NCBI GenBank assembly: GCA_021781815.1
Contig: JAJXWB010000009.1
Coordinates: 1 to 64,000, forward strand
Direction of reading: 5' to 3'
DNA length: 64,000 bases
Source: Pseudomonadota bacterium
GTDB lineage: Bacteria > Pseudomonadota > Alphaproteobacteria > Rhizobiales > Beijerinckiaceae
Of the stretch, positions 55,612 to 64,000 are shown piece by piece. The notes beneath the pieces were generated by a model. It was not told the origin of the DNA. It saw only the letters and a program-made list of their open reading frames with translations, and did not search any database. Positions within the stretch are counted from its first letter, which is position 1. Each line of letters starts with the position of its first letter. A program made the position numbers and the translations under genes.

Positions 55612-56997
55612 TCACGCCGCGACGCGGCCGAGCTTTTCGCGCCACCCCGGAAACAGTGCATCGGCGTCGTGCGGGAAGCTCTCGAACGCGCGCGCGAATT
55701 CGCGATGTTCCCTGGCGAACTCCACCGGGTCCGCGCCGGCTTTCCAGCACTGCTCCGCCTGACGCAACGACAAGGCGCCGGCCGCGCCGCCGTCGATGTG
55801 TCCGAACGCGCCGCCGCCGGCCGTCATGATGAGGTTGGAATTACCGAGATTCTGGAAGAATCCGGGCATGCGCAGCGCGTTCATGCCGCCGGAAATGATC
55901 GGCGTCGTCGGGTTCATGCCCAGCCATTCCTGATGGAAGAACGGCCCGTCGGCGCTGTCCTGCGTGATCATGTACGCCATCGCCTTGTCGGCGGCCTCGC
56001 CCTCCATCTTGCCGAAGCCCATCGTTCCGGTATGGATGCCCGAGGCGCCCTGCAGTCGCGCCATTTTCGACAGGACGAAGGCGGTATAGCCGCGCTTCGA
56101 GCTTGGAGACGTGACCGCTCCATGCCCGGCGCGATGGTAATGCAAATATTGCTTCGGAAAATTGCGACGCGCGGTGGTGATTGCCGCAGGGCCGGCGACA
56201 TAGCCGTCAACCAGGAAGGCGACGTGATCGGCGTTCGGGCCGAACGTCTCGAGGATATATTCGCCGCGCGCGATCATTTCGTGATGATCGTCAGCCGTGA
56301 TGTTGAACGAAAACAGCTTGGCTTCGCCCGTCTTGTCCTGCGCCTGAATCATGGCCTGGTTGACGGCGCGAACCGTCTCCTTGAACGGCGCGAAGGTCTG
56401 GTTGCCCTGTGGCTCGTCGTTCTTGATGAAGTCGCCGCCGAGCCAGAAATCATAGCACGCTCTGGCGAAAGGTTCGGGGCGCAGGCCGAGCTTCGGCTTG
56501 ATGATGGTGCCGACGATGAAACCGCCGTCGACCACAGGCCGGCCCAGAACGCGCCACAGATCCTTGATCGTCGTCGCGGGACCGTCAAAGAGCCGAAGAT
56601 AGGCGGGCGGAACATAGAAGTCGTGCATCTTGCCATATTCGACGTCGCCCATACCCTGATTATTGCCGATCGTCAGCGTGAGGAACGAGGCGATCATCGC
56701 GCGGCCGTCAATGATGTTGCGGTCGAACAATTCGACGGGATAGGCGATCTTCGTGATCTCCTTCGCCTCATCGACTTCGTAGACGATGGCGTCGACGCCA
56801 CGCGTAAAATTGTCGGTCGTCGAGACCTCGACATTGGTGCCGGTCGACGATTCCGCGGCGAAATGCGCAGCCGTCTGCAGGTAGTTCCCATGCCCGGCCT
56901 TCGGCTTCATGATGTAAGCGCACAGAACGTGCCGGCCGCCCGCGATCAGATCCTTTTCCTTTAGATCGAGATTGGCGTAGCGATTTGACTGGTCCAT
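55612..56997 (-). CDS. cbbM: ribulose-1,5-bisphosphate carboxylase, form II
   Basis: 461 residues from the ATG at 56997, which follows AGGAGA; this is the form II length, and no small subunit gene is present. [14 protein letters not shown] and [19 protein letters not shown] are form II starts. Active-site Lys167 lies in IIKPKLGL. The carbamylated Lys192, with Asp194 and Glu195, is in [20 protein letters not shown] and [12 protein letters not shown] follow. It fixes CO2 onto RuBP; form II suits high CO2 and low O2. It is the fifth gene of the cbb operon. Confidence 0.97.
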   Translation of the reverse strand: MDQSNRYANLDLKEKDLIAGGRHVLCAYIMKPKAGHGNYLQTAAHFAAESSTGTNVEVSTTDNFTRGVDAIVYEVDEAKEITKIAYPVELFDRNIIDGRAMIASFLTLTIGNNQGMGDVEYGKMHDFYVPPAYLRLFDGPATTIKDLWRVLGRPVVDGGFIVGTIIKPKLGLRPEPFARACYDFWLGGDFIKNDEPQGNQTFAPFKETVRAVNQAMIQAQDKTGEAKLFSFNITADDHHEMIARGEYILETFGPNADHVAFLVDGYVAGPAAITTARRNFPKQYLHYHRAGHGAVTSPSSKRGYTAFVLSKMARLQGASGIHTGTMGFGKMEGEAADKAMAYMITQDSADGPFFHQEWLGMNPTTPIISGGMNALRMPGFFQNLGNSNLIMTAGGGAFGHIDGGAAGALSLRQAEQCWKAGADPVEFAREHREFARAFESFPHDADALFPGWREKLGRVAA

Positions 56998-57048
56998 TTT
57001 CACGTCTCCTGATTTTTCGTGGCGTTGCCCCAAAGGGACAATTTCGTT

Positions 57049-58128
57049 TCAGGCGGCAGTCCTGGCCATCGACTGCGGGTCCAGCGCGCCGCTTGCATAG
57101 CGCCGGGCCATCTCGCTCATTGGCAGAACCTTGATCTTCGAGGCTGCGCCGGCTGCGCCGAACGCTTCAAAGCGATCGCGGCAGACCTTGCTCATGGCTT
57201 CGAGCGCGGGCTTCAGGAATTTGCGCGGATCGAACTCCGAGCGCGATGTGTTCGCCACGCGGCGGAACTCTGCGGCGCATGCGAGCCGAAGATCAGTGTC
57301 GATATTGATCTTGCGCACGCCATGCTTGATGCCGCGCACGATTTCCTCGACGGGAACGCCGTAGGTCTCGCGCATCTCGCCGCCATTCGCGTTGAATACC
57401 TCACGCCATTCCTGCGGCACGGACGAGGAACCGTGCATGACGATATGCGTGTTCGGCAATTTCGCGTGGATCCGTTCGATCACGTCCATCGCCAGCACGT
57501 CGCTCGTCGGCTTGCGCGTGAACTTGTAGGCTCCATGCGACGTTCCGATCGCAACCGCGAGCGCATCGACCTTGGTGTCGGCGACGAAACGGGCGGCTTC
57601 ATCGGGATCGGTCAGCAGCATGGAGCGGTCGAGCTTGCCCTCGAAACCGTGTCCATCCTCGGCCTCGCCGTGCCCGCTCTCCAGCGAGCCGAGACAGCCG
57701 AGCTCGCCCTCGACCGAGGCGCCGACCATATGCGCGAGCCGCGTCACTTCCCGCGTGATCCCGACATTGTAATCATAATCGGCCGGCGTCTTGCCGTCCT
57801 CTTTCAGCGAACCATCCATCATGACGGAGGTGAAGCCGTGCTGGATCGCAGACAGGCAGGTCGATACGCGGTCGCCGTGATCCTGGTGGATGCAGATCGG
57901 AATCGCCGGGTACATCAGCTCCAGCGCTTCCATCATCTTGGCGAGCATGATGTCGCCGGCATAGGATCTTGCGCCACGGCTCGCTTGGATGATGACCGGC
58001 GCGTCGACGGCTTTCGCCGCCTCCATGATGGCGAGCCCCTGCTCCATATTGTTGATATTGAACGCCGGAACGCCGTAGCCATGCTCGGCGGCATGGTCCA
58101 GCAATTGCCGCATAGTGATGCGCGCCAT
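57049..58128 (-). CDS. fba: class II fructose-bisphosphate aldolase, Calvin-cycle type
   Basis: 359 residues from the ATG at 58128. Zinc ligands in [17 protein letters not shown] and [26 protein letters not shown] and [21 protein letters not shown] are typical of CbbA. It joins triose phosphates to FBP, or DHAP and erythrose 4-phosphate to SBP. Between tkt (11 bases away) and cbbM. Confidence 0.95.
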   Translation of the reverse strand: MARITMRQLLDHAAEHGYGVPAFNINNMEQGLAIMEAAKAVDAPVIIQASRGARSYAGDIMLAKMMEALELMYPAIPICIHQDHGDRVSTCLSAIQHGFTSVMMDGSLKEDGKTPADYDYNVGITREVTRLAHMVGASVEGELGCLGSLESGHGEAEDGHGFEGKLDRSMLLTDPDEAARFVADTKVDALAVAIGTSHGAYKFTRKPTSDVLAMDVIERIHAKLPNTHIVMHGSSSVPQEWREVFNANGGEMRETYGVPVEEIVRGIKHGVRKINIDTDLRLACAAEFRRVANTSRSEFDPRKFLKPALEAMSKVCRDRFEAFGAAGAASKIKVLPMSEMARRYASGALDPQSMARTAA

Positions 58129-58139
58129 GTTTGTTCCCC

Positions 58140-60149
58140 TCAGACGAGAATTGATTTCGCTGCTGCGGCCACCGCATCCGCGGTGATGCCGAAATGCTTG
58201 TACAGACCCCCCGCCGGCGCGGATGCGCCGAAACCGCTCATGCCGACGAACCGTCCGCGCTCGCCGATCCAGCGATCCCAGCCGAACCGCGCCGCCGCCT
58301 CGACGCCGACGCGCGGCGCGGAACCGAGAACCGCGCGCTGGCGATCCTCGCTCTGTCGTTCGAACAGCTCCCATGAGGGCATCGAGACGACGGCGGCCTT
58401 GAGGCCCTCCTTCGCCAGAAGATCGGAAGCGGCGATTGCAATTTCGACTTCCGATCCCGTCGCCAGGATTGTCACGTCGCGCGCTCCATCGGTTTCGCGC
58501 AGCACATAGGCGCCACGCGACGACAGGTTCTCCTCGACATAATGCCCGCGCAGCATCGGCAGCGCCTGACGCGACAGAACCAGTGCGGAGGGCGCGTCGC
58601 GCGATTCGAGCGCGGCCTGCCAGCATTCCGCAGTCTCCACCGCATCCGCCGGACGGAAAACGAGCAGATTGGGCGTCGCGCGCAGCATGGCGAGATGCTC
58701 GACCGGCTGATGCGTCGGACCGTCCTCGCCGAGACCGATTGAATCGTGGGTGAATACATAGACGACGCGCTGGCCCATGAGAGCCGACAGGCGAACGCCG
58801 CCACGCGCATAATCGGAAAAGACCATGAAGGTTCCGCCGTAGGGCGCAAAACCGCCGTGCAGCGCGATGCCGTTCATCGCCGCAGCCATGCCGTGCTCGC
58901 GCACGCCATAGTGAATGTAGCGGCCCCCGAAGGATTGCGGGCCGATCGACGCAAGCCCCTTGGTGATCGTGAGGTTGGAATGCGTGAGATCCGCGGAACC
59001 GCCTATGGTCAGCTCGGTCGCGCCATTGATCGCGGCAAGAGCGGTTTCGGACGCCTTTCGCGTGGCGATCTTCGGCGCGGAGGCGGCGAACTCGCGCTTG
59101 AGCGCATCGATCGCATCCGCAACGGCGCCCTGCATGTCGCCGGAGATTTGCGCGAGAAAGCGCGGGCCAAGCGGCGAAGCGGCAAGCCGGCCGCGCCAGG
59201 CGTCGCTCGCTTGCGCGCCGCGCGCGGCGGCAGCGCGCCAGGTCGCGCGAATGGCCTCGGGAACCACGAAGGGCGGATAGGGCCAGCCGAGTTTTTCGCG
59301 CGCGCCGGCGATCTCCTCGGCGCCGAGCGGCTCGCCGTGCGCCTTGGAGGTTCCGGCGCGCGTCGGCGCGCCGAAGCCGATCGTCGTGCGGCATGCGATG
59401 AGCCAGGGCCGGTCGTCCGTGTCGCCCGCCTTGCGCAACGCGGTCTCGATTTCGCAGGCGTTATGCCCGTCGATGCGCGCAACGCGCCATCCCGCCGCGA
59501 CGAAGCGGGACAATTGATCCATCGATGTCGAAAGATCGGTCGCGCCGTCGATGGTGATGCGATTGTCATCCCACAGCACGACCAGACGCCCGAGTCCGAG
59601 GTGCCCCGCAAGGTCGATCGCCTCGTGGCTGACGCCTTCCTCCAGGCAGCCGTCGCCAGCGATGACATAGGTCCGGTGATCGACAAGATCGCCGCCATAG
59701 CGCGCATTCAGCATGCGCTCGGCGAGCGCCATGCCGACGGCCGTCGCGATCCCCTGACCGAGCGGGCCCGTCGTCGTCTCGACGCCGAGCGTGTGGCCGT
59801 ATTCGGGATGGCCGGGCGTGGTCGATCCGAGCTGGCGGAATTTCTGCAACTGCTCGATCGGCATGTCCGCGTAACCGAGCAGGTGATGCAGCGCATATTG
59901 CAGCATCGAGCCGTGACCGGCCGACAACACGAAGCGATCGCGGTCCGGCCAGGCTGGGTCGGCAGGATCGATCTTGAGGAATTTGGTGAACAGAACGGCG
60001 GCGACGTCGGCCATGCCCATCGGCATGCCGGGATGGCCGGATTTCGCCTTCTCGACGGAGTCCATCGCGAGGGCGCGCAGCGCATTGGCGAGATCGCGCA
60101 TGGTTGGCGCCGTGTCCGCGGCGCGGTCGACGATGTCGGCGGCTGTCAT
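58140..60149 (-). CDS. tkt: transketolase
   Basis: 669 residues from the ATG at 60149, which follows GAGGGAGC. Start region [27 protein letters not shown] motif [32 protein letters not shown], and the second domain [43 protein letters not shown]. It makes xylulose 5-phosphate in the regenerative phase. Eleven bases separate it from cbbP and from fba. Confidence 0.96.
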   Translation of the reverse strand: MTAADIVDRAADTAPTMRDLANALRALAMDSVEKAKSGHPGMPMGMADVAAVLFTKFLKIDPADPAWPDRDRFVLSAGHGSMLQYALHHLLGYADMPIEQLQKFRQLGSTTPGHPEYGHTLGVETTTGPLGQGIATAVGMALAERMLNARYGGDLVDHRTYVIAGDGCLEEGVSHEAIDLAGHLGLGRLVVLWDDNRITIDGATDLSTSMDQLSRFVAAGWRVARIDGHNACEIETALRKAGDTDDRPWLIACRTTIGFGAPTRAGTSKAHGEPLGAEEIAGAREKLGWPYPPFVVPEAIRATWRAAAARGAQASDAWRGRLAASPLGPRFLAQISGDMQGAVADAIDALKREFAASAPKIATRKASETALAAINGATELTIGGSADLTHSNLTITKGLASIGPQSFGGRYIHYGVREHGMAAAMNGIALHGGFAPYGGTFMVFSDYARGGVRLSALMGQRVVYVFTHDSIGLGEDGPTHQPVEHLAMLRATPNLLVFRPADAVETAECWQAALESRDAPSALVLSRQALPMLRGHYVEENLSSRGAYVLRETDGARDVTILATGSEVEIAIAASDLLAKEGLKAAVVSMPSWELFERQSEDRQRAVLGSAPRVGVEAAARFGWDRWIGERGRFVGMSGFGASAPAGGLYKHFGITADAVAAAAKSILV

Positions 60150-60160
60150 GGTTAGCTCCC

Positions 60161-61036
60161 TCATTTGGCGGCGCGCGCCCGGTCGACCAGCCGCAGGATC
60201 ATCGGCGTGAGGATGAGCTGCATGGCGAGATCGAGCTTGTCGCCGGGGATGACAATGGAATTGGCGCGGCTCATCCATGCGCCCTGGATCATCGACACGA
60301 GATACGAGAAGTCGATCCCGCGCGGGTTCCTGAATCGGATCACGACCAGAGATTCGCCGGCTGTCGGTATCCAGCGGGCGACGAACGGATTTGACGTGTC
60401 GACGATCGGAACGCGCTGGAAATTGATATCCGTCTCGGTGAACTGCGGACAGATCACATGCACGTAGGAATGCATGCGCCGCAGGATCGTATCGGTCACA
60501 GCGTCGGTGGAATAGCCGCGCGACGCCCGGTCCCGGTGAATTTTCTGGATCCATTCGAGGTTGATGACAGGCACCACGCCGATCTTGAGATCGGCATGCG
60601 AGGCGATGTCGAAGTTTTCCGTGCGGACCGCTCCGTGAAGTCCCTCGTAGAACAGGAGATCGCAGTTTTCGCCGATCTCACGCCAATCCGTGAACTGGCC
60701 GGGCTGGGCGCCGAACTTCTCCGCTTCGGCGGCGTCGTGAACGTAATGGCGCGACCTGCAGCGACCCGTCTCGGCGAAGCTCCGGAATTGCGCAGCGAGT
60801 TCGCCCAGCAGATTCGCGTCCTCGGAAAAATGGCTGAAGGTATGATCGCCTGCGGCGACCCGCTTGACCATTTCCGCCTTCATGTCGGACCGGTCATAGC
60901 GGTGGAAGGCGTCGCCCTCGATCGAGGCGGCGTTGAAGCCCTCCCGTCGGAATATCTGGTCGAACGTGTGTTTGACGGTGCTGGTGCCGGCGCCGGAGGA
61001 GCCGACGACCGATATGACCGGATGCTTGATCGACAT
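60161..61036 (-). CDS. cbbP: phosphoribulokinase
   Basis: 291 residues, the proteobacterial short type. P-loop GSSGAGTST at residues 12-20, [31 protein letters not shown] and [29 protein letters not shown]. It makes RuBP from ribulose 5-phosphate with ATP. Second gene of the operon, 9 bases after cbbF. Confidence 0.96.
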   Translation of the reverse strand: MSIKHPVISVVGSSGAGTSTVKHTFDQIFRREGFNAASIEGDAFHRYDRSDMKAEMVKRVAAGDHTFSHFSEDANLLGELAAQFRSFAETGRCRSRHYVHDAAEAEKFGAQPGQFTDWREIGENCDLLFYEGLHGAVRTENFDIASHADLKIGVVPVINLEWIQKIHRDRASRGYSTDAVTDTILRRMHSYVHVICPQFTETDINFQRVPIVDTSNPFVARWIPTAGESLVVIRFRNPRGIDFSYLVSMIQGAWMSRANSIVIPGDKLDLAMQLILTPMILRLVDRARAAK

Positions 61037-61045
61037 GGCGAAACC

Positions 61046-62110
61046 TCAATCGCGAAAAAGGCCGCGTTCGCCGAACAGCGGCGAGCGGGCGCGTTGATGG
61101 GACGGGTCGGCGTAATAGCGCGCGACGCGAGCGACCTTGTCGGCGGACCCGAAGACGAGCGGCGTGCGCTCGTGCAGTTCGCTCGGAATTTTTTCGAGGA
61201 TGCGCTTCTGACCGTCCGTGGCGCCGCCGCCGGCGCGCTCAGCAAGCCGTGCGATTGGCGCCGCCTCGTAGATGAGCCGCAGGCGTCCGCGCTCATAACC
61301 GGGACGCGCGTCGGCTGGATAGAGAAACACGCCGCCGCGCTGCATGATGCGATGGGTGTCGCCGACGAGGGAGGCGAGCCAGCGCATGTTGAAGTCCTTG
61401 CCACGCGGGCCTTCCGCGCCGGCAATCAGATCATCGACGAAATCGCGGATCGGCTCGCGCCAATAACGATAATTCGAGGCGTTGATCGCGTATTCGCGGG
61501 ACGCTTTCGGAATGGCAATCCGGAGATCGGCGCGCCGGTAACGGCCATCCGGATCGAGCACGAATATGTCGACGCCCTCGTCCAGGGTGAACACGAGCGC
61601 GGTATGCGGTCCATAGATCGCATAGCCGGCCGCAACCTGCTCTGATCCGGGACGGAAGAAGGAGGCGGTCGCTCCAGCGGGCGACACGGGGAAAACTGAA
61701 AAGATCGTGCCAATGGAAGCGTTGGCGTCGATGTTGGAGGATCCGTCCAGCGGGTCGACCGCGACCGCGACGGCGCCATCGGACCGCAGCGACTGGATCT
61801 CGTCCTCTTCCTCGGACGCGAAATAGGCGACCGGCGCCTGCTCCAGCGCGTGCAGCACGGCCTCGTTGGCGAGCACGTCGAGTTTTTTCTGCGAATCGCC
61901 ATCGGCGTTTGCGCCGCCAGTTTCCGCCCCGAGCGCGCCAGCGAGCGGCCCCAGCCGGATGAGCGCGGAAATCCGGGCTGTCGCCTGCGCCAGCGCGGCC
62001 ATCGTGGCGGCGGTCGCGTCCCGGTCCGCCCCAGCCTTGCGCCAGCGATCGAGATAGGCGTCCAGATATTCGCCCGTCGCCTGCTGCGTGAGGATCCCCG
62101 CCTCTGCCAT
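61046..62110 (-). CDS. cbbF: fructose-1,6-bisphosphatase class I
   Basis: 354 residues from the ATG at 62110, which follows GGAGGCAGGAC. Metal site [12 protein letters not shown] and [20 protein letters not shown]; sugar-phosphate site [10 protein letters not shown]-like ([16 protein letters not shown]) and [27 protein letters not shown]. It removes the 1-phosphate of FBP and probably SBP. First gene of the cbb operon, divergent from cbbR. Confidence 0.95.
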   Translation of the reverse strand: MAEAGILTQQATGEYLDAYLDRWRKAGADRDATAATMAALAQATARISALIRLGPLAGALGAETGGANADGDSQKKLDVLANEAVLHALEQAPVAYFASEEEDEIQSLRSDGAVAVAVDPLDGSSNIDANASIGTIFSVFPVSPAGATASFFRPGSEQVAAGYAIYGPHTALVFTLDEGVDIFVLDPDGRYRRADLRIAIPKASREYAINASNYRYWREPIRDFVDDLIAGAEGPRGKDFNMRWLASLVGDTHRIMQRGGVFLYPADARPGYERGRLRLIYEAAPIARLAERAGGGATDGQKRILEKIPSELHERTPLVFGSADKVARVARYYADPSHQRARSPLFGERGLFRD

Positions 62111-62197
62111 GTCCTGCCTCCACGCGGCTCTGTGGCCGCCGCGGAGCAAAATGTCCGCACGCGTGGCAAAAAGAAATTTAAAAAAATGGAACTTTGA

Positions 62198-62212
62198 TTT
62201 AGGTTATCTAAA
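62198..62212. promoter_or_regulatory. CbbR-type operator candidate
   Basis: TTTAGGTTATCTAAA is an inverted repeat containing the LysR-type T-N11-A motif. It lies in the 101-base gap between cbbF and cbbR and touches the cbbR start codon, a good place for autoregulation and activation of the operon. Confidence 0.6.
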
Positions 62213-63165
62213 TGGAAGATTTTCGTGGCCTGACCTGGAAGCAATTGCGCGCGCTATCGGCGACCGTCGATGCGGGCTCCGTCACCGGCGCCGCCAAGAC
62301 GCTGTTCGTCACTCCGCCGGCGATCACCATTCAATTGAAACAACTGGAAGCCAGCGTCGGCGCTCCCCTTTTCGACCGGTCGACGCCTCATTTCACGCCG
62401 ACCGAAATCGGCGCGGAGCTGGTGGACGTGGCGCATGATTTCGAGCGGCGCATCACGCGGGCCGCGGAGCGCATCGCGGCGCTGCGCGCGGGCGCGGCCG
62501 GCTCAATCGTGTTCGGCGTCGTCAGCACGGCGAAATATCTGGCGCCCTCCATCGTCGCCGGATTTCGGGCGACGCATCCGGGCATCCGCGTCAAGCTCGT
62601 GATCGGTAACAGGGGCGAAATCGTTCGCGCCCTCGAACGCAACGAATTCGACATTCTTCTGATGGGGCGTCCGCCGGCGCATGTCGCAGTGGAAAGCGAG
62701 GTCATGGGCGACCATCCGCACGTGCTTGTCGCGCCGCCCAGCCATCGCCTCGTGGGAGATCCGGAAATTCTGGCCGAGGATCTGCTGCATGAGAGATTTC
62801 TGGGCCGCGAGCCGGGATCTGGCACGCGCACGCTCATGGAGCGGTTTCTCGACCGTTTCGGCGGCGGCCGCCCGTTCGAGGTCGTCGAAATGGGCTCAAA
62901 CGAGACGATCAAGCAGTCGGTGATGGCAGGCCTCGGCCTCGCCGTGATTTCCGCGCACACATGTCTGGCGGAACTCGCGGAGGGCAAGCTGGTGGCGCTG
63001 CCTGTGATCGGGCTGCCGCTGGTGCGGCAATGGTTTCTGCTCAATCCGGCCGACCGCAAGCCGACCAAGGCCGTCGAAATATTCAGGGCCTATGTCGCCG
63101 AACACCGGCAGAGCCTGTTTCCGCAGATCGCCCCGGACAGCTTCCGGCCCCGGCGCGCGGGGTAG
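62212..63165 (+). CDS. cbbR: LysR-type activator CbbR
   Basis: 317 residues. N-terminal helix-turn-helix (WKQLRALSATVDAGSVTGAAKTLFVTPPAITIQLKQLEASVGAPLFDR) and a periplasmic-binding-like effector domain from about residue 90 (GVVSTAKYLAPSIVAGFRATHPGIRVKLVIGNRGE). Divergent position beside cbbF and the CbbR-like pattern support the name. It senses Calvin intermediates or redox state. Its ribosome binding site is weak. Confidence 0.92.
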   Translation: MEDFRGLTWKQLRALSATVDAGSVTGAAKTLFVTPPAITIQLKQLEASVGAPLFDRSTPHFTPTEIGAELVDVAHDFERRITRAAERIAALRAGAAGSIVFGVVSTAKYLAPSIVAGFRATHPGIRVKLVIGNRGEIVRALERNEFDILLMGRPPAHVAVESEVMGDHPHVLVAPPSHRLVGDPEILAEDLLHERFLGREPGSGTRTLMERFLDRFGGGRPFEVVEMGSNETIKQSVMAGLGLAVISAHTCLAELAEGKLVALPVIGLPLVRQWFLLNPADRKPTKAVEIFRAYVAEHRQSLFPQIAPDSFRPRRAG

Positions 63166-63233
63166 TCCAGATCAGGGACCGGCGCCCTGCGGCAGCGGCG
63201 CTTCGCCGCTGCGGTCGGGCCGGCTCAGGATAA

Positions 63234-63653
63234 TCAGGCGCCGCGCTCCGCATCGCCGGCGTGTTCGGCGTCATGGGCTGGAACCTGGTCAGCCGTTGGC
63301 TCGTCGATGCGCTTCTCGCACGCCGGCGAACAGAAGACGGCGTAAATTGCGTGAAGCATCGTGCGCACATCCTCGCTGGCGAGGGAATAATAGATCGTCT
63401 TGCCCTCCCGCCGCGTCCTGACGAGCCGGTCAAACCGAAGGCGCGCGAGTTGCTGAGAGACCGTCGACTGGCGTTCGCCGAGAATCTGCTCGAGTTCGGT
63501 CACGGATTTCTCGCCCTCGGCGAGAATGCACAGAACGAGGAGGCGCGCCTCATGCGACAGCGCCTTCAGAAAGTCGCTGGCTTCGCGCGCGCGATCCGAA
63601 AGCGCCTCCAGTTCATCAGAAGCTTCGAAATCCTTGAGCAAGGAGAGAGACAT
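63234..63653 (-). CDS. ArsR-family persulfide-responsive repressor, BigR/SqrR-like
   Basis: 139 residues from the ATG at 63653 (a GTG at 63665 would add four). Winged helix: FLKALSHEARLLVLCILAEGE, VTELEQILGERQSTVSQQLARLRFDRLVRTRREGKTIYYSLAS. Cysteines lie at positions 42 and 108, the positions used by BigR (42/108) and close to SqrR (41/107) to form a tetrasulfide bridge with sulfide-derived persulfide. Two more cysteines at the tail (C112 and near). It would derepress sulfur oxidation genes when persulfide is present. It lies next to cbbR, convergent. Confidence 0.82.
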   Translation of the reverse strand: MSLSLLKDFEASDELEALSDRAREASDFLKALSHEARLLVLCILAEGEKSVTELEQILGERQSTVSQQLARLRFDRLVRTRREGKTIYYSLASEDVRTMLHAIYAVFCSPACEKRIDEPTADQVPAHDAEHAGDAERGA

Positions 63654-64000
63654 GGTTGGGTCCACCGTTGTTGTAAGACGGCCGGAGCCCCCGGGCGCGT
63701 CAATTTTTTGAGGATGATTCCCGCGCCGGTCCGCGCGAATGGCGACGCAACCGCCGCGAGCGACGGCGACACCGGGCTGACGAGCGCGACCTGCCTCACC
63801 TCAATCCTCGTTTCCCAGCCTTTGGCAGGCTGATTGTCATAAGTTATCACAATATTCACATATGTAGTAGGGCGTTACTGCGGCGCGGGATCGCCCGCGG
63901 CCCATCGCGCTGAATTCGTCAGCGAAGGCGTTGGCCAGCTCTGACGCGCCGATCCGGCGGTTACGCGCTGGCGTCCGATTCGCCGGTCGGCGCGACGCCA
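63654..64000. other. 347-base region upstream of the BigR-like gene
   Basis: An AT-rich stretch around 63835-63870 looks like a promoter. On the minus strand a frame ending at a TAA (complement of 63961-63963) reads ...GVAPTGESDASA and could be the C-terminus of a gene beyond the window edge. That is too short to call. Confidence 0.35.
63854..63864. promoter_or_regulatory. ATTCACATATG, partial match to the sulfur-operon palindrome
   Basis: Ten of 11 bases match the left part of the ATTC-N6-GAAT repeat at 32970. It lies about 200 bases upstream of the BigR-like start in an AT-rich tract. The right half is not conserved, so this is a weak site at best. Confidence 0.35.

Noticed and set aside
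63566-63859. 97-residue frame on the minus strand upstream of the BigR-like gene
   Set aside because: It runs out of frame into the regulator gene and lacks a ribosome binding site. The first residues look plausible but the rest is a shadow.

Overview
The window looks like chromosome of a high-GC alphaproteobacterium, most likely a Hyphomicrobiales member of the Beijerinckiaceae/Methylocystaceae type (inference). The signs are GCG-CRPN and DUF6481 small proteins, a split Mla/Mce operon, a DgcA-type epimerase, a leucine-degradation operon, and a form II Calvin operon together with thiosulfate and sulfide-type genes. This points to a metabolically flexible facultative autotroph that can use reduced sulfur. 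No photosynthesis or methane-oxidation genes are present in the window.

Layout. 1-9300: the C-terminal tail of a probable serine recombinase, tRNA-Gln and tRNA-Pro, an HTD2-like dehydratase, an RraA-DapA-like pair, a universal stress protein, a frameshifted Fic gene with a small overlapping partner, a NUDIX hydrolase, a tiny lipoprotein and glycerol kinase. 9400-19900: housekeeping and small exported proteins (Gly/Tyr-rich protein, YfcG, RhlE-type helicase, PyrE, a degenerate epimerase, MBL hydrolase, D-amino acid aminotransferase, DsbA-fold isomerase, Rmd1-like protein, nitroreductase).

20000-27730 is the most unusual part, a curli-like locus. It has a LuxR-type regulator whose receiver domain lacks its acidic and lysine residues, and a 1180-residue outer-membrane protein that fuses a two-partner-secretion (TpsB/FhaC) transporter to two Omp25/31-type barrels. 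Five small exported proteins follow, most with curlin-like repeats, arranged as a duplicated major/minor pair. Each copy carries the same 16-bp upstream motif at the same distance from the start codon, an 11-bp perfect hairpin between the two genes, and the same terminator-like hairpin downstream. No CsgG, CsgE or CsgF is visible.

27860-32850 is a reduced-sulfur operon: a periplasmic DsrE-like protein, a binding protein, a YeeE/YedE (thiosulfate permease type) pair in two halves, and a five-heme cytochrome that fuses an AdhB-like triheme part to a complete TsdA-like thiosulfate dehydrogenase. 33555-37150 is an Mla-type lipid transport operon. 37280-43220 holds DgcA, a cytochrome c, tRNA-Phe, YacG, Maf, IF-1, PssA and a sugar-phosphate transferase. 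43330-51270 is a leucine/isovalerate degradation operon with REP-like repeats in two gaps and a divergent AraC regulator. 51270-54570 holds a lipid kinase, a lytic transglycosylase and a ClC channel.

54786-63165 is a complete form II Calvin operon in the order cbbF-cbbP-tkt-fba-cbbM-rpe, with cbbR divergent. It is followed by an ArsR-family regulator whose two cysteines fall at positions 42 and 108, as in BigR/SqrR persulfide sensors. Together the TsdA fusion, the YeeE pair, the persulfide sensor and the RuBisCO operon suggest that reduced sulfur supplies electrons for CO2 fixation.
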